Shown: positions 1 through 9,542, counted from the stretch's first letter. The stretch: 64,000 bases of DNA from Saprospiraceae bacterium (GCA_028285545.1 JANQPA010000040.1:246321-310320); one strand, 5' to 3'. A program made the numbers and translations. Notes: a model not told the origin generated them from the sequence alone.

Positions 1-25
1 TGATTTGTCCGATTGCTATTCTTAG

Positions 26-50
26 TAGTAAGTAAAAGGTAGAAGGACAA
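26..50. repeat. Intergenic word repeat, copy 1
   Basis: This short purine-rich stretch ends in GTAGAAGGACA and closely matches 15071-15092, 15 kb away; related AAAGTAGAAAGTA words build the hairpin at 35588-35657 and recur near 50790-50820. It lies past the end of the ABC permease gene. No function is visible beyond possible transcript-end structure. Confidence 0.45.
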
Positions 51-116
51 AAGCCCCTTCTGCCTTCTAAAAATTACTTCCACTAAAATATCTAAAGTAT
101 TAGTATAAAATATTTT

Positions 117-150
117 AGTAATTCTGCATTCTCATGGCGGCAGAATTACT
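117..150 (-). terminator. Hairpin downstream of the permease gene
   Basis: A perfect 11-bp stem (117-127 with 140-150, arm AGTAATTCTGC) with a 12-base loop sits directly after the stop codon of the minus-strand permease gene. On that strand it is followed by an AT-rich tract. It probably ends the PadR-permease transcript. Confidence 0.55.
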
Positions 151-159
151 ATTTGTTAC

Positions 160-2778
160 TTATTCAGATTTTAAAACCTGAGCTAAATCAGTCTGAGCTG
201 CTTTCAAAATGTGGTAGCTGATGGTTAATAAAGTAAGAAGTATAACTATTAGTATAGGCCAAATAAATAAAGAGCCGGTTAGTTCTATGCGATATGGGAA
301 ATTAATCAACCATTTCTGCATTAAAAAATAACCAACCGGCAATGCAAGCATTAAAGCCATTACAGCCAAGGTCAAATAATTTTTGGCAAAAAGGATGTAA
401 ATATTTCCAGCAGAACCTCCCAACACTTTCCGTATGCCAATTTCTTTCATCCTGGTTTGAGTAGCAAAATTGATGAGCCCCAATAAGCCAAAACAAGCTA
501 CCAGAATACCCAGGATAGAAAATACCAGGATTAGTTTTCCTGTATACGCTTCATTCTTGTAGATAGATTGAATGCGTTCATCAAGGAAGAACATAGAAAA
601 GGGTTTATTGGGCTCAAATTCACTCCATTTATTACTTAAGAATTGTACTAGATCCGAATAAGATCCAGGAGCAACTTTTAGTGCCAGATAGGCAGCCCAA
701 CTTTCGTTAATTCCAATAGCCAGGGGGCTTAGCTCTGTTCGAAGACTAAAAGCATGAAAATCTTTAATTACTCCAATTACCCTTCCATCCTCCATTGCTT
801 TATCTACTGCCTTTTGATCGCTGAAATACACTAAAGCTTTTTCATTAACAAGAAAGGCTGTGGAATCTGTTAGAATATTTTTATCAAAAGTACGCCCCTC
901 TGCCATTTCGATTCCAAAGGTTTTTGAAAAATCAAAATCAGTATAGAAAAAAGGCATCATTTGTTCTTCTTCCTTATTTTCAATCTCAAAGGTTCTAGTA
1001 ACTGTTTTCTCTCCAATGACATCAGAAATGGTGGAAGCACTCAAAATCCTTGGACTTTGGTTTAGTTCTTCTTTAAATACATTGATTTGGTCTTTGACCT
1101 GAGATCCACGTATTGGGATCATTATCAGTTCTTCTGTTTCAAAACCTAAATCCTTTTTCAACAAATATTGATGTTGCCTAAAAACAGAAATAGTTGAAAA
1201 AATAAGCAGGGCGGCAACAGCAAATTGGAACACTACCAGGGTTTTCCTAACAAAGGTATTTTTATTTTTCCCGGTAAGTGCACTGGCACGGTTGTCTAAG
1301 GTAGAATCAAATGAGGCCAAATGAATAGCAGGGTACAATCCTGCAAGAATTCCTACTAATAAGCCTGCTAACAAATAATAGATAAGGATCTGAAAATTCC
1401 ACAACAAGCCCATATGCAAATGAGTGCCCATCAGCTGATTAAAATACGGTAACACTACAATCGCTAAACCGATTGCCAAAATAAGGGCTACATAAGTGAT
1501 CAGGATAGACTCAACCAGCAATTGAAGAATTAAATACCATTTTGGAGCGCCTAGCACTTTGCGTAATGCTATTTCCTTAGCTCTCTCTAAAGCATGAGAA
1601 GTAGATAAATTGATAAAATTAACGATAGCAATTAACAAGATGAATAGGCCGATTGATAAAAATATAAAGGGCTCGTTTTTACTCCTATTCACCTCAATTT
1701 CTCCGCTATAATTATCCCCGAGGTGGATTTCAGTAATTGCTCGTAATGCGTAAGTTCTATTATCTTTATAAGAATCTGGCTGGTGCCGATCTTTAAAATC
1801 TTCGAATTGATTTTCAAGTGTGGAAGGATCCATATGAGGAGGTAATTTCACATAGGTATGTACAGCCGTCCAAAACCACCTTTCATAAGAGAAGGAATTA
1901 CCTGTTGCAGCAAAAATATCTCCAATATTCAATAAAGAAGCAATGGCATTAAAAGTGAAATGAGCGTTTTTTGGTGGATCTTTGGCTATGCCTGTAATTT
2001 GCAAGGGTAGTTTTCCTTCAAACTGAAGGGTTTCCCCGACTACATCTGCCCTCCCAAACATTTTTTTAGCCGTACTTTCGGTGAGTACTATCGACTGTGG
2101 CGCCTTCAATACCTGATCAGCCTGGCCTTCTATCAGGTCAAATGAAAAAAGCTGGAAAAAAGTAGAATCGGCAAAGAATAGTTTGTCCTCATAAAAGGCA
2201 TTTTTTGATCCCTGAGGCTGTAATACAGGTATTTTCCGAAAAGTCTGATACAATCGCACCTGCTGTATTTCCGGATATTCACTTTGAAGTACCGGGCCAA
2301 AAGGGAAAGGCACTTTAGAAATCCACTCCTCTACCCCATCGTACTTAGAAAGTTGATGAATGCGATAAATCTGGTCACCCTCATCGTGAAAACGATCGTA
2401 ACTTTTTTCATATTGAAAGAAAAGGGACAAAATCAAACAACTGGCAATACCTAAAGAAAATCCAAAAAGGTTGATAAAGGTGGTAAATTTTCTTTTTTTA
2501 AAATTGCGCAAAGCAATAATAATGCTTTTGATAATCATACTTCTAAAATTTTCATGACTAAGGGTCAATGTTTGGCGGCTATTCCAGATATTGAAGGATT
2601 TGAAAGTGTGATAAGCATACAGTATTTGATATTTCCAAATCTTCCCTTGCTCTGCTTTGGAGTAATAATATTCATGAAGATCTCCCTGTACTTCATCCAA
2701 ATATTCAGGTTGGCAGAACCATTCCAATAAGTGGTCGGCCCAGGCAGGAGGCGGTGGTATTTTTTTGGAGTGATTCAT
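160..2778 (-). CDS. ABC transporter permease (MacB/FtsX type) with N-terminal prefix domain
   Basis: An 872-residue membrane protein. Residues 1-75 match the permease prefix domain found at the N-terminus of many Bacteroidota FtsX-like permeases (PPPPAWADHLLEWF, then a stretch ending in GDLHEYY). Two MacB periplasmic-core plus FtsX modules follow: a first membrane helix near 95-120, an FtsX core near 370-500 containing ALRKVLGAP, and a second core near 745-865 containing GIRKVLGGS. Such permeases normally work with a separate ATPase in efflux or stress-related export; none is visible here, and the downstream side is cut by the window edge. The start overlaps the stop of the PadR gene by four bases (ATGA), so the two are translationally coupled. 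Substrate unknown. Confidence 0.9.
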   Translation of the reverse strand: MNHSKKIPPPPAWADHLLEWFCQPEYLDEVQGDLHEYYYSKAEQGKIWKYQILYAYHTFKSFNIWNSRQTLTLSHENFRSMIIKSIIIALRNFKKRKFTTFINLFGFSLGIASCLILSLFFQYEKSYDRFHDEGDQIYRIHQLSKYDGVEEWISKVPFPFGPVLQSEYPEIQQVRLYQTFRKIPVLQPQGSKNAFYEDKLFFADSTFFQLFSFDLIEGQADQVLKAPQSIVLTESTAKKMFGRADVVGETLQFEGKLPLQITGIAKDPPKNAHFTFNAIASLLNIGDIFAATGNSFSYERWFWTAVHTYVKLPPHMDPSTLENQFEDFKDRHQPDSYKDNRTYALRAITEIHLGDNYSGEIEVNRSKNEPFIFLSIGLFILLIAIVNFINLSTSHALERAKEIALRKVLGAPKWYLILQLLVESILITYVALILAIGLAIVVLPYFNQLMGTHLHMGLLWNFQILIYYLLAGLLVGILAGLYPAIHLASFDSTLDNRASALTGKNKNTFVRKTLVVFQFAVAALLIFSTISVFRQHQYLLKKDLGFETEELIMIPIRGSQVKDQINVFKEELNQSPRILSASTISDVIGEKTVTRTFEIENKEEEQMMPFFYTDFDFSKTFGIEMAEGRTFDKNILTDSTAFLVNEKALVYFSDQKAVDKAMEDGRVIGVIKDFHAFSLRTELSPLAIGINESWAAYLALKVAPGSYSDLVQFLSNKWSEFEPNKPFSMFFLDERIQSIYKNEAYTGKLILVFSILGILVACFGLLGLINFATQTRMKEIGIRKVLGGSAGNIYILFAKNYLTLAVMALMLALPVGYFLMQKWLINFPYRIELTGSLFIWPILIVILLTLLTISYHILKAAQTDLAQVLKSE

Positions 2779-3098
2779 GAATTATCGAAAGATAGATTTG
2801 GCGCTATATTCCAAACTTTATTTCTTTGTTCCCTGACCTTCACAAGCAAAGCATATCCTTCTGCATTTATGGTGTAATACCGTTTTCTTCTGCCACCGCG
2901 TTCTTTGGTAGCTCCCCCCTCTTGCGATTGGATCAATTTTTTTTTCTCTAACCTCCTCAAAACAGTGTGGACAGAGGGTATGTGAATAGAGCGTTTAAAA
3001 TGCTCTTCATAAGCTTCAGCTACCGAAATCCCGTAGGCTTTGCCATCCAATGCTAGCACCAATAATAAGATGGCTTCTTCTAAATTTCCTAATTCCAT
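2775..3098 (-). CDS. PadR family transcriptional regulator
   Basis: A 107-residue winged-helix protein of standard PadR length. The N-terminal LGNLEEAILLLVLALDGKAYG and the following SVHTVLRRLEKKKLI segment are the recognition region and wing of the family, and the KERGGRRKRYYTI motif is the typical PadR wing. PadR proteins usually repress a neighbouring exporter and are released by a small molecule. Here the gene is directly upstream of the permease gene with an ATGA overlap, so it probably controls the operon it heads. A good Bacteroidota-type promoter lies just upstream (3124-3154). Confidence 0.92.
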   Translation of the reverse strand: MELGNLEEAILLLVLALDGKAYGISVAEAYEEHFKRSIHIPSVHTVLRRLEKKKLIQSQEGGATKERGGRRKRYYTINAEGYALLVKVREQRNKVWNIAPNLSFDNS

Positions 3099-3123
3099 TT
3101 TTATTTAATAAATAATTGTCTTA

Positions 3124-3154
3124 CAAATATAGATAACACTTTTGAACAAATCAA
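3124..3154 (-). promoter_or_regulatory. Predicted Bacteroidota-type promoter of the PadR-permease operon
   Basis: Reading the minus strand, the -7 element TATATTTG (3124-3131) fits TAnnTTTG exactly, with TTG (3152-3154) exactly 20 bases upstream. It lies about 25 bases before the PadR start codon. The consensus is established for Bacteroidota; use here is inferred. Confidence 0.5.
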
Positions 3155-3161
3155 TATTTGC

Positions 3162-3218
3162 AAACAAAAAAGCATCATATTCCTGCGCTGGGCGCAGGAA
3201 TATGATGCTTTTTTGTTT
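3162..3218 (-). terminator. Long perfect terminator hairpin after the tatC unit
   Basis: A perfect 27-bp stem (3162-3188 with 3192-3218) with a three-base loop, flanked by A and T runs so that it could work in both directions. It lies six bases beyond the stop of the minus-strand PH-like gene and separates the tatC unit from the PadR operon promoter. Confidence 0.8.
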
Positions 3219-3224
3219 ATTTAT

Positions 3225-3704
3225 CTATTTCAAACCCTCTATCTTCACATCGGAAAAAACCTCAGGATGCTGAGTTAGAAAATACCTTAACCTCTCTAAT
3301 TTAGGAAGGAAAAAAATTTGCTTGCCAAAGGAGCCGGATGTTTTAAATCGGATGGTAGCAGTAGCAAAAAATAAAAACCGACTGATATATACTCCTTCAA
3401 TATTATGATAAGGATATCTATAATTTTTAAAATAATTGGTGATGTAAATAAAATGAGGATCAAATTCTACCCTTTTGAGTCGCATTAAGGTAAAAATCAT
3501 CATGGCTAAGCCGCTGAAATAAAAAATCACCACTCCAATTTTAAAGCTACTGGCTGGGATATCTCCCACATATTCATATTTGTAGAACAGGGCTACGGCA
3601 GTAAGAGCGCCAAAGAATACGATCCAGAAAACGGGCAAGAAAAATTTAAAAAACAAGGTCCAGTTGGTCGACACTCTCTGCATAAGCTTAGTCATTATTG
3701 TCAT
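3225..3704 (-). CDS. Small membrane protein with PH-like domain
   Basis: A 159-residue protein with two transmembrane segments (about residues 16-40 and 52-72), followed by a beta-rich soluble part of about 80 residues (FDPHFIYITNY through TIRFKTSGSFGKQIFFLP) that reads like a bacterial PH-like domain. The gene overlaps the 3' end of tatC by 17 bases, so the two are probably co-translated. A role in Tat export is not shown; the link is only by position. No specific function recognised. Confidence 0.65.
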   Translation of the reverse strand: MTIMTKLMQRVSTNWTLFFKFFLPVFWIVFFGALTAVALFYKYEYVGDIPASSFKIGVVIFYFSGLAMMIFTLMRLKRVEFDPHFIYITNYFKNYRYPYHNIEGVYISRFLFFATATIRFKTSGSFGKQIFFLPKLERLRYFLTQHPEVFSDVKIEGLK

Positions 3705-4530
3705 TCATCTTTCGCTCTTCCGCCTTATTTACTCGTGCAGAGATGAAGATACTGATTTCATAAAGGATGAATAAAGGAATTCCAATCAAAAACTGTGTTA
3801 CCACATCCGGAGGAGTGATGATGGCCGCCAGAACCAAAGTACCAATTATGGCATGACGTCGATATTTACGCATCCAATCCGGGGTTATTAAACCTACCTT
3901 TGAAAGGAAATATACAACTATGGGCAGTTCAAATATTAAACCGGCCGGAGCTGTAAACATCAGCATATAGTTAATAAAGGAAGATAAAGTTGGTGAATTT
4001 TGTACCCCTGGAATATAATAACCTCCTAAAAAGTTAACAGCAAAGGGAGCGATAATATAGTAGCCAAAAAGGACACCAAACAAAAATAAAAAGGAACAAA
4101 TAAAGACAACTCCCCGGGTAGCCCTCCGTTCATTGGGATAAAGCCCTGGACTTATAAAACGCCAAAACTCATAAAAAATATAGGGAAACGCCAATATAAA
4201 GCCGGCAATAAAAGAAACTTTAATACTGGTGATAAATGGTTCTCCAAAACCAATGGCTTGCTTCTGGAATTCAGGTGGTACAATACACATGGCATCTCCA
4301 AGACCTAAACTGTTTGATAAATCACAAAATACCCGGTAGGATAGAAAATCATCTCGTGTTGGCCCAAAAATAACGGTATCGAACAGCCAGTTTTTAAATA
4401 AGAATAAAACAATACCCACCCCTACAATTGCAATCAAAGACCTTATGATATGCCAACGCAATTCTTCCAGGTGCTCTAAAAAAGACATTTCCTTTATGGG
4501 TGAATCCACATCCACTTGATCTAGTGCCAT
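3688..4530 (-). CDS. tatC: Sec-independent protein translocase subunit TatC
   Basis: A 280-residue polytopic inner-membrane protein, the twin-arginine signal receptor of the Tat system, which exports folded proteins. Family marks are the N-terminal MSFLEHLEELRWHIIRSL before the first helix, the SFIAGFILAFPYIFYEFWRF segment followed by ISPGLYPNERR, and six predicted helices ending near residue 268. It is somewhat longer than the E. coli protein because of a periplasmic insertion after helix 1 (about residues 55-90). No tatA or tatB gene is adjacent, as is usual in Bacteroidota. It shares a unit with the downstream PH-like gene. Confidence 0.95.
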   Translation of the reverse strand: MALDQVDVDSPIKEMSFLEHLEELRWHIIRSLIAIVGVGIVLFLFKNWLFDTVIFGPTRDDFLSYRVFCDLSNSLGLGDAMCIVPPEFQKQAIGFGEPFITSIKVSFIAGFILAFPYIFYEFWRFISPGLYPNERRATRGVVFICSFLFLFGVLFGYYIIAPFAVNFLGGYYIPGVQNSPTLSSFINYMLMFTAPAGLIFELPIVVYFLSKVGLITPDWMRKYRRHAIIGTLVLAAIITPPDVVTQFLIGIPLFILYEISIFISARVNKAEERKMNDNND

Positions 4531-5035
4531 GTTCTTTTATTTAGGAAGCAAAACTAATATTTTGTCCAATATTTTAATAGAAGTTGTTTAAAGTTATTAG
4601 ATTTTTTTCTCAAGCTACTGCCTGGGCAAAATTATCTTTATTCTAGGCTGCTGGGCGGCCCAGAATAAAGATAGTTATTAAATAACGCGCAAAAAATCCT
4701 CTTCCCTACTTTTATGTCAAAGGTCTTGGTACTCTTGTAAAAAAAATTACCTCCTTGGTAGGAAATTTCAAGCCTTAAATAAAAAAAATCTTACTTTTGT
4801 CCGATTCTTCGCATAGGTTTCAATTTAGAAGGTGATTTAAATAGAGTGCAGAATATGAAATTTGAGACCTTTTGCAAATAGGTGAAAATAGCTGGACAAT
4901 AAGGTCAAATACATTTTTGATAAAATTAAATTTTAAATGTACTTGTCAACTAATCTTTCGGGAAGGTGAGTTTGTTTATCTAATTTTATCCTAACATTTT
5001 TATCAATTGTTTCAACCAACAGGCAAACCTATCAA
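4531..5035. other. Divergent intergenic region, tatC / antiporter
   Basis: These 505 bases between divergent genes hold no convincing gene. A TAnnTTTG match for tatC lies on the minus strand at 4549-4556 (read as TAGTTTTG) without a clear -33 element. An 11-bp interrupted inverted repeat occupies 4634-4644 and 4662-4672. A plus-strand TACTTTTG lies at 4792-4799. The remainder is AT-rich and unremarkable. Confidence 0.5.
4634..4672. repeat. Interrupted inverted repeat
   Basis: The arms ATCTTTATTCT (4634-4644) and AGAATAAAGAT (4662-4672) are perfect complements around a GC-rich 17-base centre. It sits upstream of both flanking divergent genes, so it is more likely a regulatory or mobile-repeat remnant than a terminator of either. 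Confidence 0.4.
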
Positions 5036-5962
5036 ATGGTTATATTACCTTATATTATATTTGCAATCAGTTTAGCCGTACTTTTAAAAGCCTCTGATTG
5101 GTTTATAGATTCTTCTGAACAAATAGGTCTGTCCCTTGGAATTTCACCCTTTATTATTGGATTAACAATCGTTGCATTTGGAACTTCTCTTCCAGAGTTA
5201 GCCACCTCCATTGCAGCAGTTTTAAGAGGAGAATCAACCATTGTTATGGGAGCGGTAGTGGGTTCTAATATTACCAATATTGCACTGGTATTGGGACTAG
5301 TAGCCATTGTCGCTAAAACCATTAAGCTCGAATATAATATTTGGCATATTGACATGCCCTATTTATGGGGTTCTGCATTTATTTTATGGTTTATCACTCG
5401 TGACTTACAAATTTCCATTTTTGAAGCCATCATTTGTTTGGCAGGAATTGTAACATTTATGGCCTATTCCATGAAATCAAGTGACGGCCCCTTGGAGTCC
5501 CGGCCCAAAGTCAATTGGCGACATTATGCTATGCTCTTAATTGGAGGAATCTTAGTTTGGGTCAGCTCAGATTTTGCCATTCAATCCATCGAAGAAATAT
5601 CTTTAGTAGCAGGTATCAAGCCCAGTATCATATCAGTCTCAGCTGTAGCACTAGGTACCTCTCTTCCAGAAGTGATCGTAAGTTTAAATGCGGCCCGCAA
5701 AGGTAAACCCTCCCTTGCTGTGGGAAATGTTTTAGGCTCAAATATCTTTAACACCTATGTGGTAGTTGGAATCCCTTCATTGGTTGGTAAGGTAGAAGTA
5801 AGTGGTGAAATCCTGGATACTTTTTTACCGATCATGATCGTTATGACCATATTATTTGGAATTATGTCAAATAATAAAACCATCACCCGCTGGGAAGGAA
5901 TTGTATTGCTGATGTTTTATATGTTATATGCATCCCAGCTTTTTTCCGGTGCAAATATATAA
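5036..5962 (+). CDS. Calcium/sodium antiporter (CaCA family, YrbG-like)
   Basis: A 308-residue inner-membrane exchanger with about ten helices and the two inverted alpha repeats of the family: GTSLPELATS at residues 49-58, followed by GSNITN, and ALGTSLPEVIVS near 205, followed by GSNIFNT. These acidic and polar motifs form the cation site. Members exchange Ca2+ or another cation for Na+ or H+; the true substrate cannot be read from sequence. The length matches bacterial YrbG proteins. It stands alone on the plus strand. Confidence 0.92.
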   Translation: MVILPYIIFAISLAVLLKASDWFIDSSEQIGLSLGISPFIIGLTIVAFGTSLPELATSIAAVLRGESTIVMGAVVGSNITNIALVLGLVAIVAKTIKLEYNIWHIDMPYLWGSAFILWFITRDLQISIFEAIICLAGIVTFMAYSMKSSDGPLESRPKVNWRHYAMLLIGGILVWVSSDFAIQSIEEISLVAGIKPSIISVSAVALGTSLPEVIVSLNAARKGKPSLAVGNVLGSNIFNTYVVVGIPSLVGKVEVSGEILDTFLPIMIVMTILFGIMSNNKTITRWEGIVLLMFYMLYASQLFSGANI

Positions 5963-6204
5963 GCATTAATCCAGCACAGGAGAATTAAAGAAACCAGAGG
6001 GATGAATTTTTAATTTTCCCATTTTCTTTTCACCATTGTCATTTAAGCATAACAATTTATCCGTTCCAAAATTGGAAGAATAATCCAGGGAAAAGTTTTC
6101 GAAAAGTCATTGATTTCAATTATTTTTCCATAGAAAATTCGACGCGATAATTCTTGTTGTAAACACGACTTTAGCAATTTTAGTAACCCTCTTATTAAAA
6201 TCTT

Positions 6205-6999
6205 ATGCGATTTTTAGTTTTTGTTATTGGACTCTTTCTGATTTCAGCAGGGATGATTCCTATTTCTAATCGTATTTTTAATCCCGATGAAGACCTGATA
6301 GCCTATTATTCCTTTAATGAATGTGATGCCAGGGATGACAGTGGCAATGGATCTCATGGTCAATTATTTGGTAGTGTAAGTTGTTGGTGTGGTGTAGATG
6401 ATGATGGCTTATTGCTGGATGGTGTTAATGATTATATTGAATTCTATGGTGCTGTCAATAATTATTTTGGCACCTCTGATTTTACCATCAGCTACTATTT
6501 TAAGCCTGAGCAATATATGATTTTCCAACAAAGCCTATTTTCAAAACGGCTTGATTGTACAGAGTATAATATGTTTGATTTCTTATTAGACTTAAATAAT
6601 AAGGAAGTAAAAACCATGGTACATGAGACTCCCTCAAAATATTATGGCTTATTATCTCCAGCTATTGTCCAGTCTGGATGGCACCATATTGCCCTGGTCA
6701 GGGAAGGCTTAAAAGCTTCTACTTATATCAATGGGCAGCTTCAAAAGGAGGGTTATCGTTGTAATGGTATCGATTTAAGTAATGAAGCCGTTCTTTCATT
6801 TTCTAACAGCCCATGTATCAAATTGGGCAGGACCCGACGATTTAGAGGAATTTTAGATGAAGTAAGAATATTTGGCAGAGCATTAAACAAACAGGAGGTT
6901 GAGGAATTATATAATCAATACCCTATTGAAAATGCATCAGCAGACTGTGTCTCTGATCTTCCTATGAATACTACATCGAATATCGTAAAGGGAGAATAA
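6205..6999 (+). CDS. Secreted LamG-domain protein without a sorting domain
   Basis: A 264-residue protein with an N-terminal signal or anchor segment (residues 1-20) and one LamG/concanavalin-like domain (about 30-235), running from LIAYYSFNECDARDDSGNG through GILDEVRIFGRALNKQEVEE, the last being the usual closing motif. It is clearly paralogous to the LamG domain of the protein at 7461-8702 (both share FGTSDFTISYYFKP/FNTEDFTISLYFKP-like segments), but the sorting domain seen there is missing, so its final location is uncertain. Such domains often bind carbohydrate or protein. Confidence 0.8.
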   Translation: MRFLVFVIGLFLISAGMIPISNRIFNPDEDLIAYYSFNECDARDDSGNGSHGQLFGSVSCWCGVDDDGLLLDGVNDYIEFYGAVNNYFGTSDFTISYYFKPEQYMIFQQSLFSKRLDCTEYNMFDFLLDLNNKEVKTMVHETPSKYYGLLSPAIVQSGWHHIALVREGLKASTYINGQLQKEGYRCNGIDLSNEAVLSFSNSPCIKLGRTRRFRGILDEVRIFGRALNKQEVEELYNQYPIENASADCVSDLPMNTTSNIVKGE

Positions 7000-7076
7000 A
7001 AAATTGAAGAAGCCAATTGGAGGAATCAAAAATCCTCTCCATTTGGTTTCAATTCTAATATGTAAAGTTAAATACT

Positions 7077-7394
7077 ATGTTTGGAGACCTATTGGGCGAT
7101 ATGCAGGAAAAACAAAACGCCATCAAAGAAAAATTAGCAGAAATTACTGTTGAAGCGGAGGCCGGTGATGGAGCCATCAAAATCCTCGCCAATGCCAATA
7201 AAGAGATCCTCAATATCTCTATTAATAAGGAAGCCGTAAGTTTAGAAGATACTGAAGAATTAGAGGATCTTCTCTTAGTGGCCATCAACCGAGTTATTGA
7301 ATTGGCAGTTGAAAAAGAAAAATCAGAAACCCAAAACTTAATCAAAGACATGCTTCCTCCGGGCCTTGGTGGTCTTGATAATCTATTTGGCTGA
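7077..7394 (+). CDS. YbaB/EbfC family nucleoid-associated protein
   Basis: A 105-residue protein with the compact YbaB layout: an N-terminal helix rich in Q, K and E (MFGDLLGDMQEKQNAIKEKL), a central beta hairpin (ITVEAEAGDGAIKILANANK), and a C-terminal helix (LLLVAINRVIELAVEKEKSE) ending in a Gly/Pro/Leu tail with DMLPPGLGGLDNLFG. Family members are dimers that bind DNA. It is commonly found next to dnaX or recR; here it sits between two LamG genes instead, which is unusual. Confidence 0.88.
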   Translation: MFGDLLGDMQEKQNAIKEKLAEITVEAEAGDGAIKILANANKEILNISINKEAVSLEDTEELEDLLLVAINRVIELAVEKEKSETQNLIKDMLPPGLGGLDNLFG

Positions 7395-7460
7395 TATTAA
7401 ATACAGAGCACATACTTTTAGCATGCCATCATCGTTAATGTTTAAGTATATTAATTTGGC

Positions 7461-8702
7461 ATGAATGATCTTTTTATGAGACAACTTCTTACTATTTTAT
7501 TTTGCTTTTTGGGGATATTTTATGGATTTGGGCAAACCACGACAGGACTGGTGGCCTATTATCCTTTTGATAATGGTCTTGCCGATGCAACTGGAAATAC
7601 TTCCAATAACGGATTTGAGATAGGAAACTTAAATTTTGAATGTGGAGTCACTGGTAATGCTGTTTTCTTTGATGGTACCAATGATGAAATAATTATATCC
7701 GGCCCTGTCCAGGATGAGTTTAATACAGAGGATTTTACTATAAGCTTGTATTTTAAACCTAATCAGGGAGGAGGCACTCAATATTTAATTTCCAAGCGCT
7801 GGGATGATTGCAGATCTGACAATGTATTTTACCTCCGCTATCAACCCTTTTCAAATGCGTTGAATCTTTATCTGGCAGAAACAGCTAATAAATCAATTTC
7901 CCTTGTTTACGAGCTCAATCCAAGTATTTGCTGGCAGCATGTTGTGGTATGGCGCAAGGGGCCAGAGGTAAGACTATATGTCAATGGACAGTTAGAAAGA
8001 TCTAGAAAAACCACCAGCAGAATAGACCTTGAAAATCCAGACTCTCTTGTCATCGGCGGAAGTGTTTGCCGGTCGCCTAATGAAAGAAGGTTTAATGGAC
8101 TGATGGACGATCTTCGGTTTTATAATAGAGCCCTTTTGGATGGAGAAATTGGCGATTTATTTTTTCCTGTTGATCAAATTACAACTTCAGATACCCTAAT
8201 ATTTCTTGGTGAATCGGTAGAAATGAAAGTAAGCAGCACCTGTGCAAGTTCTTTCAACTGGTCTCCGCCAGCAGATGTCACCAACTTTTTTGATGCCGAA
8301 CCAATCATACTACCCACTTCTCCCGGTCAAATGACCTATTTCCTTGAAATGCAAGATGATGTTACCAATTGCATAGCTCGTGATTCTGTAGAAATTAATG
8401 TAATTGATCCATCCCAATTAGATTGTGAAGAGGTGTTTCTTCCCAATGCCTTCACCCCAAATGGAGATGGGCTTAATGATGAATACGGCATCAGTAATCC
8501 TTACGCAATCCCTCAACTGATTTCCTTCGAGATCTTTGATCGGTGGGGAGAAAGAGTTTTTGCCACCACCAATGCATTTGGAAAGTGGGATGGCTCTTAT
8601 CGTGGCCAGGAAATGAATTCAGGTGTCTTACTTTATAAAATTCGATATTTGTGTAGGGGCCAGGAGCTTGTCCTGACTGGGAGTTTAACCATGATGAGAT
8701 AA
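7461..8702 (+). CDS. LamG protein with T9SS type B sorting domain
   Basis: A 413-residue secreted protein: signal peptide, LamG domain at about residues 28-235, a short linker beta domain (about 238-320), and a C-terminal gliding-motility-associated domain (about 325-413) with FLPNAFTPNGDGLNDEYGI, FEIFDRWGERVF, WDGSYRGQEMNSGVLLYKI and a final TGSLTMMR. That domain directs export through T9SS. An internal ATG at 7476 gives a more typical signal peptide (MRQLLTILFCFLGIFYGFGQ) and may be the real start. Paralogue of the protein at 6205-6999. Confidence 0.9.
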   Translation: MNDLFMRQLLTILFCFLGIFYGFGQTTTGLVAYYPFDNGLADATGNTSNNGFEIGNLNFECGVTGNAVFFDGTNDEIIISGPVQDEFNTEDFTISLYFKPNQGGGTQYLISKRWDDCRSDNVFYLRYQPFSNALNLYLAETANKSISLVYELNPSICWQHVVVWRKGPEVRLYVNGQLERSRKTTSRIDLENPDSLVIGGSVCRSPNERRFNGLMDDLRFYNRALLDGEIGDLFFPVDQITTSDTLIFLGESVEMKVSSTCASSFNWSPPADVTNFFDAEPIILPTSPGQMTYFLEMQDDVTNCIARDSVEINVIDPSQLDCEEVFLPNAFTPNGDGLNDEYGISNPYAIPQLISFEIFDRWGERVFATTNAFGKWDGSYRGQEMNSGVLLYKIRYLCRGQELVLTGSLTMMR

Positions 8703-8735
8703 GGATTTATCTGGGACCAAAAATATTCCAGAAGT

Positions 8736-9542
8736 TTAAGCCTCTTCCTGCACATATGAGCGGAATAACTTTTCCAGAAGTCGCATTTTCCTGCGAATGG
8801 GAATTCTTTTACTTAGAAAGGCAATAAATTTATTTACTCTACCCGGAATAATAATTTGCTTATTGTTGAGCAAATCTGTGATGGCAATTTCTGCTACCGG
8901 CTCCGGCATCATTACCACTAGTTTGGCCTTTTTACCTTGTGATTGAATCCGCTTTAAGCCGTCTTCATTGGTCACGGTAGAACCTGGACAAAGCACACTT
9001 ACATTTACACCAAACTGCTTCATTTCCTCTCGTAAAGCCAAAGAATAGGCAAACACAAAATGTTTGGTAGCGGTATAAGCTGCTTTATAAGGAGTGGGTA
9101 GATAAGCCTCCAAACTACTCATATTCATAATGTGGGCAGGCTTATTTTCTTTGAGCATAGGAATAAAATGGTAACATAATTCAAATAAGGCCTGATTATT
9201 TAATTGAATCATGGTCCGATACATCTCTAAAGGAATTTTTTCAAACCATCCGCTTCGACCAAAACCAGCATTATTGATCAAAATATTTATTTCAAAACCA
9301 TTTTCCTTACACCAGGAAAAAACTTCCTGAGCTGCTTCTTTTTTGGATAAATCTATACCCAATGAATGGATTAAAATGTTGTTATATGTATCCTTAATTT
9401 CCTCAACAGTGTTGTTCAAATGTTCATTTTCTAGTGCCACAATCAATAAATTCATTCCTCTTTTGGCACATTCCATTGAAAGGGCTCTTCCTATGCCTTG
9501 GCTTCCTCCTGTTACAAGTGTATAGTATTGCTGGTTGTTCAT
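8736..9542 (-). CDS. Short-chain dehydrogenase/reductase (SDR)
   Basis: A 268-residue classical SDR. The cofactor loop TGGSQGIG is at residues 11-18, NNAG at 90-93, the catalytic serine in MSS at 142-143, and YTATK with Tyr156 and Lys160. These indicate an NAD(P)H-dependent oxidoreductase; the substrate is unknown. The basic C-terminus is typical of the DltE/YqjQ-like group, which often acts on lipids or ketones. It is monocistronic and convergent with the LamG gene, 33 bases away. Confidence 0.9.
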   Translation of the reverse strand: MNNQQYYTLVTGGSQGIGRALSMECAKRGMNLLIVALENEHLNNTVEEIKDTYNNILIHSLGIDLSKKEAAQEVFSWCKENGFEINILINNAGFGRSGWFEKIPLEMYRTMIQLNNQALFELCYHFIPMLKENKPAHIMNMSSLEAYLPTPYKAAYTATKHFVFAYSLALREEMKQFGVNVSVLCPGSTVTNEDGLKRIQSQGKKAKLVVMMPEPVAEIAITDLLNNKQIIIPGRVNKFIAFLSKRIPIRRKMRLLEKLFRSYVQEEA

